Part shown: positions 52,073 through 60,974 of the stretch, in pieces
Position numbering within the stretch: the stretch's first letter is position 1
Layout: each line of letters opens with the position of its first letter
Source: Falsiroseomonas sp051859025
GTDB taxonomy: Bacteria; Pseudomonadota; Alphaproteobacteria; Acetobacterales; Acetobacteraceae
Length of the DNA stretch: 64,000 nt
Assembly (NCBI RefSeq): GCF_051859025.1
Contig: NZ_JBHYGL010000023.1
Span: 379,663-443,662 of the forward strand
Direction of reading: 5' to 3'
Program-made: the position numbers and the translations under genes
Notes under the pieces: generated by a model
What the model was told of the DNA's origin: nothing
The model's input: the letters and a program-made list of their open reading frames with translations, nothing else
Database searches by the model: none

Positions 52073-52953
52073 CCGCGGGTGCTCGCCGTGTTGCGCCGGT
52101 GCGGCTGCGCGGGCGGTTCCGGCGCGGGGTTCTGCCGCAGCACGAGTCGGTCCGGCAGCCGCATGTCCACGGCGGCGAGCGGGCGGTCGAGCAGCGAGTT
52201 CCGCGCCTGCAGTTCCGACAGCCGGTTGAGCGCCGGCGCTTCCTGCCCTTCGGGGAGCAGGACATCGATGCCGTTATGCAGCCGCAGGTTCCAGCGCCGT
52301 TCGCCCACGCGCACCAGCGCCTGCGTGCGTTCCAGGACATTACGATGCGCCAGCAGCAGGTCGTACAGCGCGGCCGCATGCTTGTCGGCGCCCGCGCCCA
52401 CCACCAGCGGGAGCGGCCCGAAGGCGTCCAGCGTTTCCGTGGCCACCACGCGGCCTTCGCGGTCGATCACGGCGAAGCGGCTGTTGTGCTGCCAGATCGC
52501 GAAGGGCGTGCGTTCCGTCAGCCGCACCAGGATCGTGCCGGGCAGTCGGCGTTCCACATGCGCGGCCTCCACCCAGGCGATCGTCTCCAGCCTTGCCTTC
52601 GCTTCCTCGGGCGAGAAGGCGAGCATGGGGTCGCCGCGCTGCGCGCCGATGGCGGCGCTGATCAGGTCCTGCGGCGTGTTGCGCCGGCCCTGGACCACCA
52701 CTTCTGTCACCTCGAGCCCCGCGGCGAGGCCGAGGTCGCCGACATTCTCCACGACCGCGCGCATGCGCCCCGCGGGGTCCGACGCATAGACGGCGTAGCC
52801 GACACCGAGCACGAGGGCGGTTGCCATCAGGCCGAGCGCCGCGGGCCGCATGAGGCCGCGGCGGCGCTTGAGCCAGAGGCGCAGGCGGCTGGGACGGTCG
52901 GGATCGCGCCTTGCCGCGCGGGCGCGGGCGGAAACCGGGGCGTTACGGGCCAT
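52069..52953 (-). CDS. ftsQ: Cell division protein FtsQ
   Basis: 294 residues. A basic cytoplasmic N-terminus (SRLRLWLKRRRG) precedes one membrane helix (AALGLMATALVLGVGYAVY). The POTRA domain starts LEVTEVVVQGRRNTPQDLIS, then comes the beta domain. It bridges early and late divisome proteins. The start overlaps ddl by 11 bases. Confidence 0.93.
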   Translation of the reverse strand: MARNAPVSARARAARRDPDRPSRLRLWLKRRRGLMRPAALGLMATALVLGVGYAVYASDPAGRMRAVVENVGDLGLAAGLEVTEVVVQGRRNTPQDLISAAIGAQRGDPMLAFSPEEAKARLETIAWVEAAHVERRLPGTILVRLTERTPFAIWQHNSRFAVIDREGRVVATETLDAFGPLPLVVGAGADKHAAALYDLLLAHRNVLERTQALVRVGERRWNLRLHNGIDVLLPEGQEAPALNRLSELQARNSLLDRPLAAVDMRLPDRLVLRQNPAPEPPAQPHRRNTASTRG

Positions 52954-53866
52954 GGCGCGCCTCCCTCACCATCCAGGCACAGAGGTCGGGGAAGGGAATG
53001 CCGACATGCGCGGCCTGTTCCGGCACCAGGCTGGTGCGCGTCATGCCGGGCTGGGTGTTCACTTCCAGCAGGTAGAGCTGCCCCGGCTCCCCCCCCGTAT
53101 CGTCGTAGCGGAGATCGGCGCGGGAGACGCCGCGGCAGCCCAGCGCCTGGTGGGCCCTCAGCGCGATGTCCATCGCCTTCTGGCGCGTCGCCGGATGCAC
53201 GGGCGCGGGCAGGGTGTGGTGGCTGCCGCCATCCGCGTATTTGGCATCGTAGTCGTAGAAGACATGGCCGGTGGCGATCTCCGTCACCTCCAGCGTCCGG
53301 TCGTCCATCACGGCGACGGTCAGTTCGCGGCCGGGGATGAAGGCCTCGACCATGATGCGGCGGTCGAACTTCCAGCGGCGCGCGATGTCGGCGCGGCGGT
53401 TGTCACCCTCCCGCAGGATCTCGACGCCGACGGAGGAGCCTTCGTTGACGGGTTTCACTACATAGGGGCGGGGCAGGGGGTCTTCCGCCTCCAACTCCTC
53501 CGGCGTCACGATCCGGCCGGGCGGGACGGGAAGCCCCGCCGCGGCAAAGGCCGCCTTGGACGCTGCCTTGTCCATGGCGAGGGAGGAGGCGCGCACGCCG
53601 GAATGCGTGTAGGGCAGGCCCATCCAGTCCAGCACGCCCTGGATGCAGCCATCCTCCCCGAAGCGGCCGTGCAGGGCGTTGAACACGGCATCGGGCTTCG
53701 CGGCCTGCAGCGCCGCGATCACCGCGCCCAGATCGGCGCCGACCTCGATGGAGGTCACGGTGAAGCCGGCCGCCTGCAGCGCGCCGATCACCTGCGCGCC
53801 TGTCGCCAGGCTCACGTCACGTTCGGCGGACACGCCGCCATGCAGGACCGCGACATGCATCGTCAT
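52943..53866 (-). CDS. ddl: D-alanine--D-alanine ligase
   Basis: 307 residues from the ATG at 53866. ATP-grasp ligase: VAVLHGGVSAERDVSLATGA at the front, FNALHGRFGEDGCIQGVLD, VVKPVNEGSSVGVEIL and LYLLEVNTQPGMTRTSLVPE. It makes the D-Ala-D-Ala dipeptide that MurF attaches. The start overlaps murB by four bases. Confidence 0.96.
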   Translation of the reverse strand: MTMHVAVLHGGVSAERDVSLATGAQVIGALQAAGFTVTSIEVGADLGAVIAALQAAKPDAVFNALHGRFGEDGCIQGVLDWMGLPYTHSGVRASSLAMDKAASKAAFAAAGLPVPPGRIVTPEELEAEDPLPRPYVVKPVNEGSSVGVEILREGDNRRADIARRWKFDRRIMVEAFIPGRELTVAVMDDRTLEVTEIATGHVFYDYDAKYADGGSHHTLPAPVHPATRQKAMDIALRAHQALGCRGVSRADLRYDDTGGEPGQLYLLEVNTQPGMTRTSLVPEQAAHVGIPFPDLCAWMVREARHGP

Positions 53867-54780
53867 GGCATCACCTCGCCGATCCGCTTGATCTCCCATT
53901 CCAGCGTGATGCCGCTGGTGGCGAGGACGCGCGTGCGCACCTCCTCGCCCAGTTCCTCGATATCGGCGGCGGTCGCGCTGCCGAGGTTGAGGAGGAAATT
54001 CGTGTGCTTCTCACTGACCTGCGCACCGCCGCGCACCAGGCCGCGGCAGCCCGCCGCATCGACCAGCGCCCAGGCCTTGGCGCCGGGTGGGTTCTTGAAG
54101 GTGGAACCGCCGGTGCGCGCCCGCACGGGCTGGGTCGCTTCCCGCGCCGTCCGGATCTCCGCCATGCGGGCCGCGATGGAAGCGGGGTCGCCCCGGCGCG
54201 CATGGAACCGCGCGCGCGCCACCACGCCGCGCGCGGGCAGAACCGCCTTGCGATAGGCAAAGTGGAGGTCGGCGGCGGTCAGGCGCAGCATGCCGCCAGG
54301 GGTGGCGATCTCCGCCCAGTCCAGCACGTCCTTCACCTCGGCCCCGTAGGCGCCGGCATTCATCGCCACGGCCCCGCCGATGGCGCCCGGGATACCGGAG
54401 AGGAATTCCAGCCCCGCCAGGCCCGCCGCCGCCGCATGTTCCGCCACCACGGCATCCAGCGCCGCGGCGCCGGCAATGATGCCGTCCGGCTCCACCACGA
54501 TGTCGCCGAAGCCCTTGCCTGCCAGCCGCAGCACCACGCCCCGCACGCCGCCATCGCGGATGATGAGGTTGGAGGCAGCGCCGATCACCGCCAGCGGCAT
54601 CTGGTCCGGCAGGTCCCGCAGCAGCAGCAGCAGGTCGTCCACATCCGCCGGGCGCACCAGCCATTCCGCGGCCCCGCCGACGCGGAACCAGGTGAAGGGC
54701 GCCAGGGGCGCCGCCTGCTGCACGCGGCCGCGGATCGGCGGCAGCGTGGCCCGGCTGCGCGGGTCCGTCATGGCCGTCAC
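53863..54780 (-). CDS. murB: UDP-N-acetylenolpyruvoylglucosamine reductase
   Basis: 305 residues from the GTG at 54780 overlapping the murC stop. FAD-binding fold: TWFRVGGAAEWLVRPADVDD, then AVIGAASNLIIRDGGVRG, GIPGAIGGAVAMNAGAYG, and VNEK-like end VSEKHTNFLLNLGSATAADI with GS motif. It reduces the enolpyruvyl group to form UDP-MurNAc. Confidence 0.95.
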   Translation of the reverse strand: MTAMTDPRSRATLPPIRGRVQQAAPLAPFTWFRVGGAAEWLVRPADVDDLLLLLRDLPDQMPLAVIGAASNLIIRDGGVRGVVLRLAGKGFGDIVVEPDGIIAGAAALDAVVAEHAAAAGLAGLEFLSGIPGAIGGAVAMNAGAYGAEVKDVLDWAEIATPGGMLRLTAADLHFAYRKAVLPARGVVARARFHARRGDPASIAARMAEIRTAREATQPVRARTGGSTFKNPPGAKAWALVDAAGCRGLVRGGAQVSEKHTNFLLNLGSATAADIEELGEEVRTRVLATSGITLEWEIKRIGEVMP

Positions 54781-56219
54781 TTGCTGCTGCCCACCAGGCG
54801 CGGCCTGGTGCGGGATTGCAGGGCGGTCAATTCATCCGGCAGGGCATGGGCCCAGGTCGTGATGTTGCCGGCGCCGAGGCAGACCACATAGTCGCCCGGC
54901 CGCGCGATGGCGTTCACCATCTCCGCGAGGCTGTCCGGGCCGGGCAGCGGCACCACGGAACGATGGCCGCGCGCGCGCAGCCCCTCCACCAGCGCATCGC
55001 GATCGACGCCCGGGATCGGCTGTTCGCCGGCGGCATAGACATCGGCGATGATGACCGTGCCGGCATCGTTCATGCAGGCGCAGAAATCCTCGAACAGCGA
55101 GGCCAGGCGCGAATAGCGGTGCGGCTGGACGATGGCGACGACATCGCGCGCCCCCGCCTGCCGCGCGGCCTTCAGCACCGCCGCGATCTCCACGGGATGA
55201 TGGCCGTAATCGTCGATCACGGTGATGCCGCCGGCTTCCCCCGTGCGGGTGAAGCGGCGCTTCACGCCCTTGAACCCCATCAGGGCGGTGCGGATCGTGC
55301 CCTCGTCGATGTCCATCTCGACGCCGATGGCGACGGCGGCCAGCGCGTTCTGGACGTTGTGGCTGCCCAGCATCGGCAGGCGCATCGGCTTCAGCGTGCG
55401 GCTTCGGCCCGTGGCGCGGTCCCGCACCGCGACCTCGAATGTCGCGCCCATGCGGTCCGTGATCAGCTTCTCCGCCCGCACATCCGCCTGGGGTGAGAAG
55501 CCGTAGGTGATGATGCGGCGATCGGACAGGCGGGGGATCATCGCCTGCACTTCCGGGTGGTCCGCGCAGAGCACCGCGAAGCCGTAGAAGGGGATGTTGC
55601 CGACGAACTGGGCGTAGCCCTCCTTCATCGCCTCCTCGGTCCCCCAATGGTCCAGGTGTTCCGGGTCCATGTTGGTGACGACGGCACAGACGGCGGGCAG
55701 CTTCAGGAAGGAGCCGTCGCTTTCATCCGCCTCCACCACCATCCAGTCGCCGGAACCGAGGCGCGTATTGGTGCCATAGGCGTTGATGATGCCGCCATTG
55801 ATGACGGTGGGGTCGAGCTTCGCGGCTTCCAGCACCGCGGCCACCAGGCTGGTCGTCGTGGTCTTGCCATGGGTGCCGCCGATCGCGACCGCCCATTTCA
55901 GCCGCATCAACTCCGCCAGCATTTCCGCGCGCCGCACCACCGGGATCAGCCGCGCGCGCGCCGCCTGCACTTCCGGGTTGTCGCGCTTGACGGCGGTGGA
56001 AACGACGACGACCTGCGCGGCGCCCAGGTTGGCGGCTTCATGCCCCACCATCACGGGGATGCCGACTTCGCGCAGGCGGGTGACGTTGTAGCCTTCCGCG
56101 ATGTCGCTGCCCTGGACCGTGTAGCCGAGGTTGTGCAGCACCTGCGCGATGCCGGACATTCCGATGCCGCCGATGCCGACGAAATGGATGGGGCCGATCG
56201 AGAGGGGAAGGGCGCGCAT
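54777..56219 (-). CDS. murC: UDP-N-acetylmuramate--L-alanine ligase
   Basis: 480 residues. Mur ligase: VGIGGIGMSGIAQVLHNLGY, ATP-binding GGTHGKTTTTSLVAA, central NMDPEHLDHWG and the C-terminal domain VIDDYGHHPVEIAAVLKAAR. Adds L-Ala to UDP-MurNAc. It ends directly before murB (GTGA overlap) and starts just after murG. Confidence 0.97.
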   Translation of the reverse strand: MRALPLSIGPIHFVGIGGIGMSGIAQVLHNLGYTVQGSDIAEGYNVTRLREVGIPVMVGHEAANLGAAQVVVVSTAVKRDNPEVQAARARLIPVVRRAEMLAELMRLKWAVAIGGTHGKTTTTSLVAAVLEAAKLDPTVINGGIINAYGTNTRLGSGDWMVVEADESDGSFLKLPAVCAVVTNMDPEHLDHWGTEEAMKEGYAQFVGNIPFYGFAVLCADHPEVQAMIPRLSDRRIITYGFSPQADVRAEKLITDRMGATFEVAVRDRATGRSRTLKPMRLPMLGSHNVQNALAAVAIGVEMDIDEGTIRTALMGFKGVKRRFTRTGEAGGITVIDDYGHHPVEIAAVLKAARQAGARDVVAIVQPHRYSRLASLFEDFCACMNDAGTVIIADVYAAGEQPIPGVDRDALVEGLRARGHRSVVPLPGPDSLAEMVNAIARPGDYVVCLGAGNITTWAHALPDELTALQSRTRPRLVGSSK

Positions 56220-57383
56220 CTAGCGGGACTCCGGGCGCGCGGGAGGGCGCGTCAATTCTGGCGCCTCGGCGCGGTTGGTCAGGTTCAGCAGCAGATCGGC
56301 CAGCCGCCGCGCCGCATCGGGACGCGCCAGCCGTGAAGCAGCGGCCGCCGCGCGCGCGAGCACGGGCGGGTTGGAGAACATGGTGGCCAGATGCCGGGCC
56401 AGCGCATCCGGCGTGAAATCCGGCTGGCGCATGAGCCACGCGGCGCCCGCGCTGTCCAGCGACCTTCCGTTGGCGGTCTGATGGTCATCGATCGCATGTG
56501 GCAGCGGCACCAGCACCGAAGGCCGCCCCGCGCAGGCGAGTTCCGCGACGGTGGAGGCGCCGGCCCGCGCGACGACCAGATGCGCCATCGCCAGACGCGT
56601 CGCGATGTTGCCGAAGAAGGGGGAGAGGTCGGCCGGCACCCCGGCTTCCCGATACGCCGTCTCGACCCGCGGCAGATCCTCGGCCCGCGTCTGCTGCGTC
56701 ACCACCAGGCGCTGGCGCAGCGCTTCCGGCAGCAGCGCCACCGCGGCCGGCACGACATCGGCGAAGATGCGCGCGCCCAGGCTGCCGCCCAGCACGAGGA
56801 GGCGAATCGCCCCTTCCTCCGTCGGCGCCGTGTAGCCTTCCTCCGCCAGTGCCGCGAGGGCGGGGCGCACGGGGTTGCCGACCACCTCCGCATGGGCGGA
56901 TGACGGGACCTTCGTGGTATCGGCCACCGACAGCGCCAGCAGGTCGGCGCCCGGCGCCAGCAGCCGGTTCGCCCGGCCGAGCACCGCATTCTGTTCGTGC
57001 AGCGCCGTTACCGGCCGCGTCGCGCGCGGCAGGGTGCGGGCCGCGATCAGCGGCGGCACGGAGGGATAGCCGCCGAAGCCCACCACGGCCGAGGCATCGA
57101 GCCGGAGCAGGATGCGCCGCGCTTCCAGCGTCCCGGCCGCCAGCGCCAGGGCGCCCTGTGCCGCGCCCTTCACGCCGCGGCCCGCGATGCCCGACCCGCG
57201 CAGCACGAAGCGTTCGGCGTTGCTGAAGGCCGGGCTTTCGAAGGCCGCACTGCGCGCATCGGTCATCAGCGCGATCCGCTCCCCGCGCGCCAGCAGCTCC
57301 GCCGCCAAGGCCTCGGCGGGGAACAGATGGCCGCCGGTGCCGCCGGCGGCGATGACGATGGGGCGCACCGCGGGGCCTCTCAT
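56220..57383 (-). CDS. murG: Lipid II synthase MurG
   Basis: 387 residues. GT28 glycosyltransferase: VIAAGGTGGHLFPAEALAAE, TALHEQNAVLGRANRLLAPG, LGGSLGARIFADVVP and AGRPSVLVPLPHAIDDHQTA then NG. Transfers GlcNAc to lipid I on the inner membrane surface. Four-base overlap with ftsW upstream. Confidence 0.96.
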   Translation of the reverse strand: MRGPAVRPIVIAAGGTGGHLFPAEALAAELLARGERIALMTDARSAAFESPAFSNAERFVLRGSGIAGRGVKGAAQGALALAAGTLEARRILLRLDASAVVGFGGYPSVPPLIAARTLPRATRPVTALHEQNAVLGRANRLLAPGADLLALSVADTTKVPSSAHAEVVGNPVRPALAALAEEGYTAPTEEGAIRLLVLGGSLGARIFADVVPAAVALLPEALRQRLVVTQQTRAEDLPRVETAYREAGVPADLSPFFGNIATRLAMAHLVVARAGASTVAELACAGRPSVLVPLPHAIDDHQTANGRSLDSAGAAWLMRQPDFTPDALARHLATMFSNPPVLARAAAAASRLARPDAARRLADLLLNLTNRAEAPELTRPPARPESR

Positions 57384-58513
57384 CGATCTTCCTCGGCGCG
57401 GGACAGCCGCTTGCGCGTCAGCGCCAGCAGCATGCCCATGCCGAGCGCGATGGCGAGCACGGAGGATCCGCCGTAGCTGACGAAGGGCAGTGTCATGCCC
57501 TTGGTCGGGATCAGGTGGAGAGAGGACGCCATGTTGACGAAGGCCTGCAGCCCGAACTGCGTCAGCAGCCCCGCGGAGGCCAGCACCACGAACAGGTCCA
57601 TCTCCCCCAGGAGACGGATCAGCCCGCGCACGACGACGAAGGCGAAGAGGCCGAGGATCAGCAGGCAGACCACCAGGCCGAATTCCTCACCCGCCACGGC
57701 GAAGACGAAGTCGGCATGGGCGTCCGGCAGCACGTTCTTCACGCGGCCCTCGCCGGGGCCGCGGCCCAGCAGCCCGCCATGGCCGAAGGCCTCCAGCGCG
57801 ACCGTGACCTGGTAGTTGTCGCCCGCCGCGGGGTCGAGGAAGCGGTGCACGCGCGACTGCACATGCGGGAACATCATGTAGGCGAGCCCCGCCAGCGCCG
57901 CGCCGGCCGCGCCGAGGAAGGCCACGATGAACAGGTTCAGCCCGGCGACGAAGAACTGCGCGAAGAAGACGGCGGTCACGACCAGCAGCATGCCGATATC
58001 CGGCTGCCCCTTCAGCAGTGCCGCGATGACGGCGAAGATGCCGAGCACGAGCAGCGTCGCGCCCCAGCGCCCGTTGAGCTTGCCCTCCGCGATCAGCCAG
58101 GCGGCGACGACGGCGAAGCAGGGCTTCAGGAATTCCGACGGCTGAAGGGACCCGAGCCCGGGGATGGAAATCCACCGCCGCGCGCCCTTGATCTCCACGC
58201 CCAGCACCAGCGTGGCCGCCACCATCGCGACGGCGCCGATCAGCCCCGCCCAGGCCAGCAGCCGGACCTGCTTCACCGACAGCATGGAAACCGCCACCAG
58301 CACGGAAGCGGCCATGGCCAGGTAGAAGATCTGCCGGACGAAGAACATGTTGCGGGACGCGGCGCCGATGCGTTCCGCCACGGCGGGGCTGGCGGCCAGC
58401 ATCATCACGTAGCCGAAGCCGATCAGCGCCAGCAGCGCCGCCAGCGTCCAGCGATCGACCGTCCACCACCACCGACCGAGGGTCGAGGTATCGGCGCGTG
58501 AAACCTGGATCAT
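57380..58513 (-). CDS. ftsW: Peptidoglycan polymerase FtsW
   Basis: 377 residues. SEDS-family membrane protein with about ten helices. The family segments seen are FGYVMMLAASPAVAERIG, RQIFYLAMAASVLVAVSMLS, WISIPGLGSLQPSEFLKPCF, then PHVQSRVHRFLDPAAGDNYQ and LHLIPTKGMTLPFVSYGGSS. It builds septal peptidoglycan with FtsI. Overlaps murD by four bases. Confidence 0.95.
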   Translation of the reverse strand: MIQVSRADTSTLGRWWWTVDRWTLAALLALIGFGYVMMLAASPAVAERIGAASRNMFFVRQIFYLAMAASVLVAVSMLSVKQVRLLAWAGLIGAVAMVAATLVLGVEIKGARRWISIPGLGSLQPSEFLKPCFAVVAAWLIAEGKLNGRWGATLLVLGIFAVIAALLKGQPDIGMLLVVTAVFFAQFFVAGLNLFIVAFLGAAGAALAGLAYMMFPHVQSRVHRFLDPAAGDNYQVTVALEAFGHGGLLGRGPGEGRVKNVLPDAHADFVFAVAGEEFGLVVCLLILGLFAFVVVRGLIRLLGEMDLFVVLASAGLLTQFGLQAFVNMASSLHLIPTKGMTLPFVSYGGSSVLAIALGMGMLLALTRKRLSRAEEDR

Positions 58514-59889
58514 GCCGCCCTCCCGATATCCGTGGCGCCCATGGCCTGGACCAGCGTGCGGAAGTGGTCGCCGCGCGCGTCGAAGCCGCTGAACTGGTCG
58601 AAGGAGGCGCAGGCCGGGGACAGCAGCACGACCGGCGCCGCCCCCCCGAAGGCCGCTGACGCCGCCGCGGGCAGGGCCTCGTCCAGCGTCCCCGCCACCT
58701 CATGCGCCACGCCATGCGCGGCCAGTGTCGCGGCGAAGGCCGGCGCGTCGCGCCCGATCAGGATCGCCCGCGCGATGCGGGGGAAGTAGGGCGCCAGGCT
58801 CTCGATCCCGCCTTCCTTGGCGATCCCGCCCGCGATCCAGACGACGCGGTCATAGGATGCCAGGGCCCGCGCCGCGCTGTCGGCGTTGGTGGCCTTGCTG
58901 TCATTCACGAAGGCGACGCCGCGCAGCGTGCCGACGCGCTCCTGCCGATGCGGTAGGCCGGGGAAACTGGCCAGCCCCGCCGCTATGCCGGCGCGGTCCA
59001 GCCCCAGCACCAGGCCCGCCGCCGTGGCGGCCGCGGCGTTCTGGGCGTTGTGGCTGCCGGGCAGGGCAGGGGCGTCCCGCAGATCGGCGATGTCGCCGGC
59101 ATCGTCCCGCAGCATCGGCCCCGCGGCCCAGACGCCGCCGGGAACCGCCCGCAAGCCCGAAACCGGAACCAGCCGCGCCGTGACCGAACCCGCCATGGCG
59201 ACGGACAGTTCATCATCCTGGCCCAGCACGGCGACATCATCCCGGCCCTGGCGCGCGAAGACGTTGGCCTTCGCAGCGGCATAGCCGGCCATGCTTCCAT
59301 GGCGGTCGAGATGATCGGGGCTGAGGTTCAGCATAACCCCCACGTTGAACCCGACCGTCGCGATTCGCTCCAAGCTGTACGACGACATTTCGAGGGTATA
59401 GACTCCCTCGGACCCCAACATGTTGAGTCCCAACGCCGCCGGGCCGAGGTTCCCGCCCACCGCGGAAACGCGCCCCGCGCCGACCAGCAGATGGTGCAAC
59501 AGGGCGGTGGTGGTGGATTTGCCGTTGGTCCCGGTGATGCCGACGAAGCGCGCCGCGCTGCCCGCCGCCCGGACCGCCCGGAACAGGTATTCGACGTCGC
59601 AGAGGATCGGCCGCCCGGCCTCCCGCGCCCTGGCTGCGGCCGGGTGGGGCTGCGGCAGGATGTGCGGAATCCCCGGCGACAGCAGCAGCGCATCCTGAGT
59701 GAAGGGGCCGGCGGCGGAGTCCCGCAGCGTGAAGCCGGCGGCCTCCGCGGCCGCGCGGCCCTCCGCCCGGTCATCCCAGCAGGTCACGTCCGCCCCCCAT
59801 GCCGCCAGGCGCGCGGCCGCGGGCAACCCGGCCTTGCCCAGGCCGAGCACCGCGATCCGTTCGCCGGCGAAGGGGCGGAAATCGCTCAT
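58510..59889 (-). CDS. murD: UDP-N-acetylmuramoylalanine--D-glutamate ligase
   Basis: 459 residues. Mur ligase with VLGLGKAGLPAAARLAAWGA, ATP loop GITGTNGKSTTTALLHHLL, LNLSPDHLDRHGSM and VWIAGGIAKEGGIESLAPYF. Adds D-Glu to UDP-MurNAc-L-Ala. Overlaps mraY by four bases. Confidence 0.96.
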   Translation of the reverse strand: MSDFRPFAGERIAVLGLGKAGLPAAARLAAWGADVTCWDDRAEGRAAAEAAGFTLRDSAAGPFTQDALLLSPGIPHILPQPHPAAARAREAGRPILCDVEYLFRAVRAAGSAARFVGITGTNGKSTTTALLHHLLVGAGRVSAVGGNLGPAALGLNMLGSEGVYTLEMSSYSLERIATVGFNVGVMLNLSPDHLDRHGSMAGYAAAKANVFARQGRDDVAVLGQDDELSVAMAGSVTARLVPVSGLRAVPGGVWAAGPMLRDDAGDIADLRDAPALPGSHNAQNAAAATAAGLVLGLDRAGIAAGLASFPGLPHRQERVGTLRGVAFVNDSKATNADSAARALASYDRVVWIAGGIAKEGGIESLAPYFPRIARAILIGRDAPAFAATLAAHGVAHEVAGTLDEALPAAASAAFGGAAPVVLLSPACASFDQFSGFDARGDHFRTLVQAMGATDIGRAA

Positions 59890-60974
59890 CGGATCTTCAG
59901 CGTGCTGAGGCCGACAAGCGCCAGCACCATGGCGATGATCCAGAAGCGGATGACGATGGTGGGCTCCGCCCAGCCCTTCTTCTCGAAATGGTGGTGCAGC
60001 GGCGCCATCAGGAAGACGCGCCTTCCGGTGCGCTTGAACCAGAAGACCTGGATGATGACGGACACCGTCTCCACCACGAACAGCCCGCCGACGATGGCCA
60101 GCACGACCTCATGCTTCGTCGCCACCGCCACCGCGCCCAGCGCGCCGCCGAGTGCCAGCGACCCGGTATCGCCCATGAAGACCGCCGCCGGCGGCGCGTT
60201 GAACCACAGGAAGCCAAGGCTCGCCCCGATGAGGGCGGAGCAGAACACCGCCAGCTCCCCCGAACCCGGCACGGCATGCAACTGCAGGTAATCCGCGAAG
60301 ATGCGGTTGCCGACGAGATAGGCGATGAGGGCGAAGACGCCGGCCGCGATCATCACCGGCACGATGGCCAGGCCATCCAGGCCGTCGGTCAGGTTCACGG
60401 CGTTGGAGGAACCCATCATCACCAGCATGGCCAGCAACGGGAAGACGAAGCCGAAGGGGATCAGCAATTCCTTGAAGAAGGGCAGGGCCAGCTTGTCCGA
60501 CAGATGCGCCGGCATCAGCCAGGCCATCCACAGCGCGGCCGCCAGGCCGATCAGCGCCTGGGTGATCAGCTTCTGCCGGCCGGACACGCCCTTGGTGTTC
60601 CGCTTCGTGACCTTCAGCCAGTCATCAGCGAAGCCCAGCGCGCCGTAGCCCAGCGTCACCATCAGCACGACCCAGACGAAGCCGTTCCGGAGGTCGGCCC
60701 ACAACAGGGTGGAGACGGTGAGGGACAGCAGGATCAGGACGCCGCCCATGGTGGGCGTGCCCTTCTTCGTCACCAGGTGGCTCTGGGGCCCATCCTCCCG
60801 GATCGGCTGGCCGCCATTCTGGTGCGCGCGCAGGAAGCGGATGACCATGGGGCCGAAGGCGAGGGCGACGAACAGCGCCGTCATGCAGGCGGCGCCGGCC
60901 CGGAAAGTCGTGTAGCGGATCAGGTTGAACAGGATGAAGTCGTCGGCCAGCGGCGAGAGCAGGTTGAAGATCAT
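59886..60974 (-). CDS. mraY: Phospho-MurNAc-pentapeptide translocase
   Basis: 362 residues with ten membrane helices. Typical blocks: KKGTPTMGGVLILLSLTVST, FADDWLKVTKRNTKGVSGRQ, NAVNLTDGLDGLAIVPVMIA and the HHHFEKKGWAEPTIVIRFWI end, with Asp residues for Mg2+ and substrate. Makes lipid I from undecaprenyl phosphate. Overlaps murF by four bases. Confidence 0.97.
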   Translation of the reverse strand: MIFNLLSPLADDFILFNLIRYTTFRAGAACMTALFVALAFGPMVIRFLRAHQNGGQPIREDGPQSHLVTKKGTPTMGGVLILLSLTVSTLLWADLRNGFVWVVLMVTLGYGALGFADDWLKVTKRNTKGVSGRQKLITQALIGLAAALWMAWLMPAHLSDKLALPFFKELLIPFGFVFPLLAMLVMMGSSNAVNLTDGLDGLAIVPVMIAAGVFALIAYLVGNRIFADYLQLHAVPGSGELAVFCSALIGASLGFLWFNAPPAAVFMGDTGSLALGGALGAVAVATKHEVVLAIVGGLFVVETVSVIIQVFWFKRTGRRVFLMAPLHHHFEKKGWAEPTIVIRFWIIAMVLALVGLSTLKIR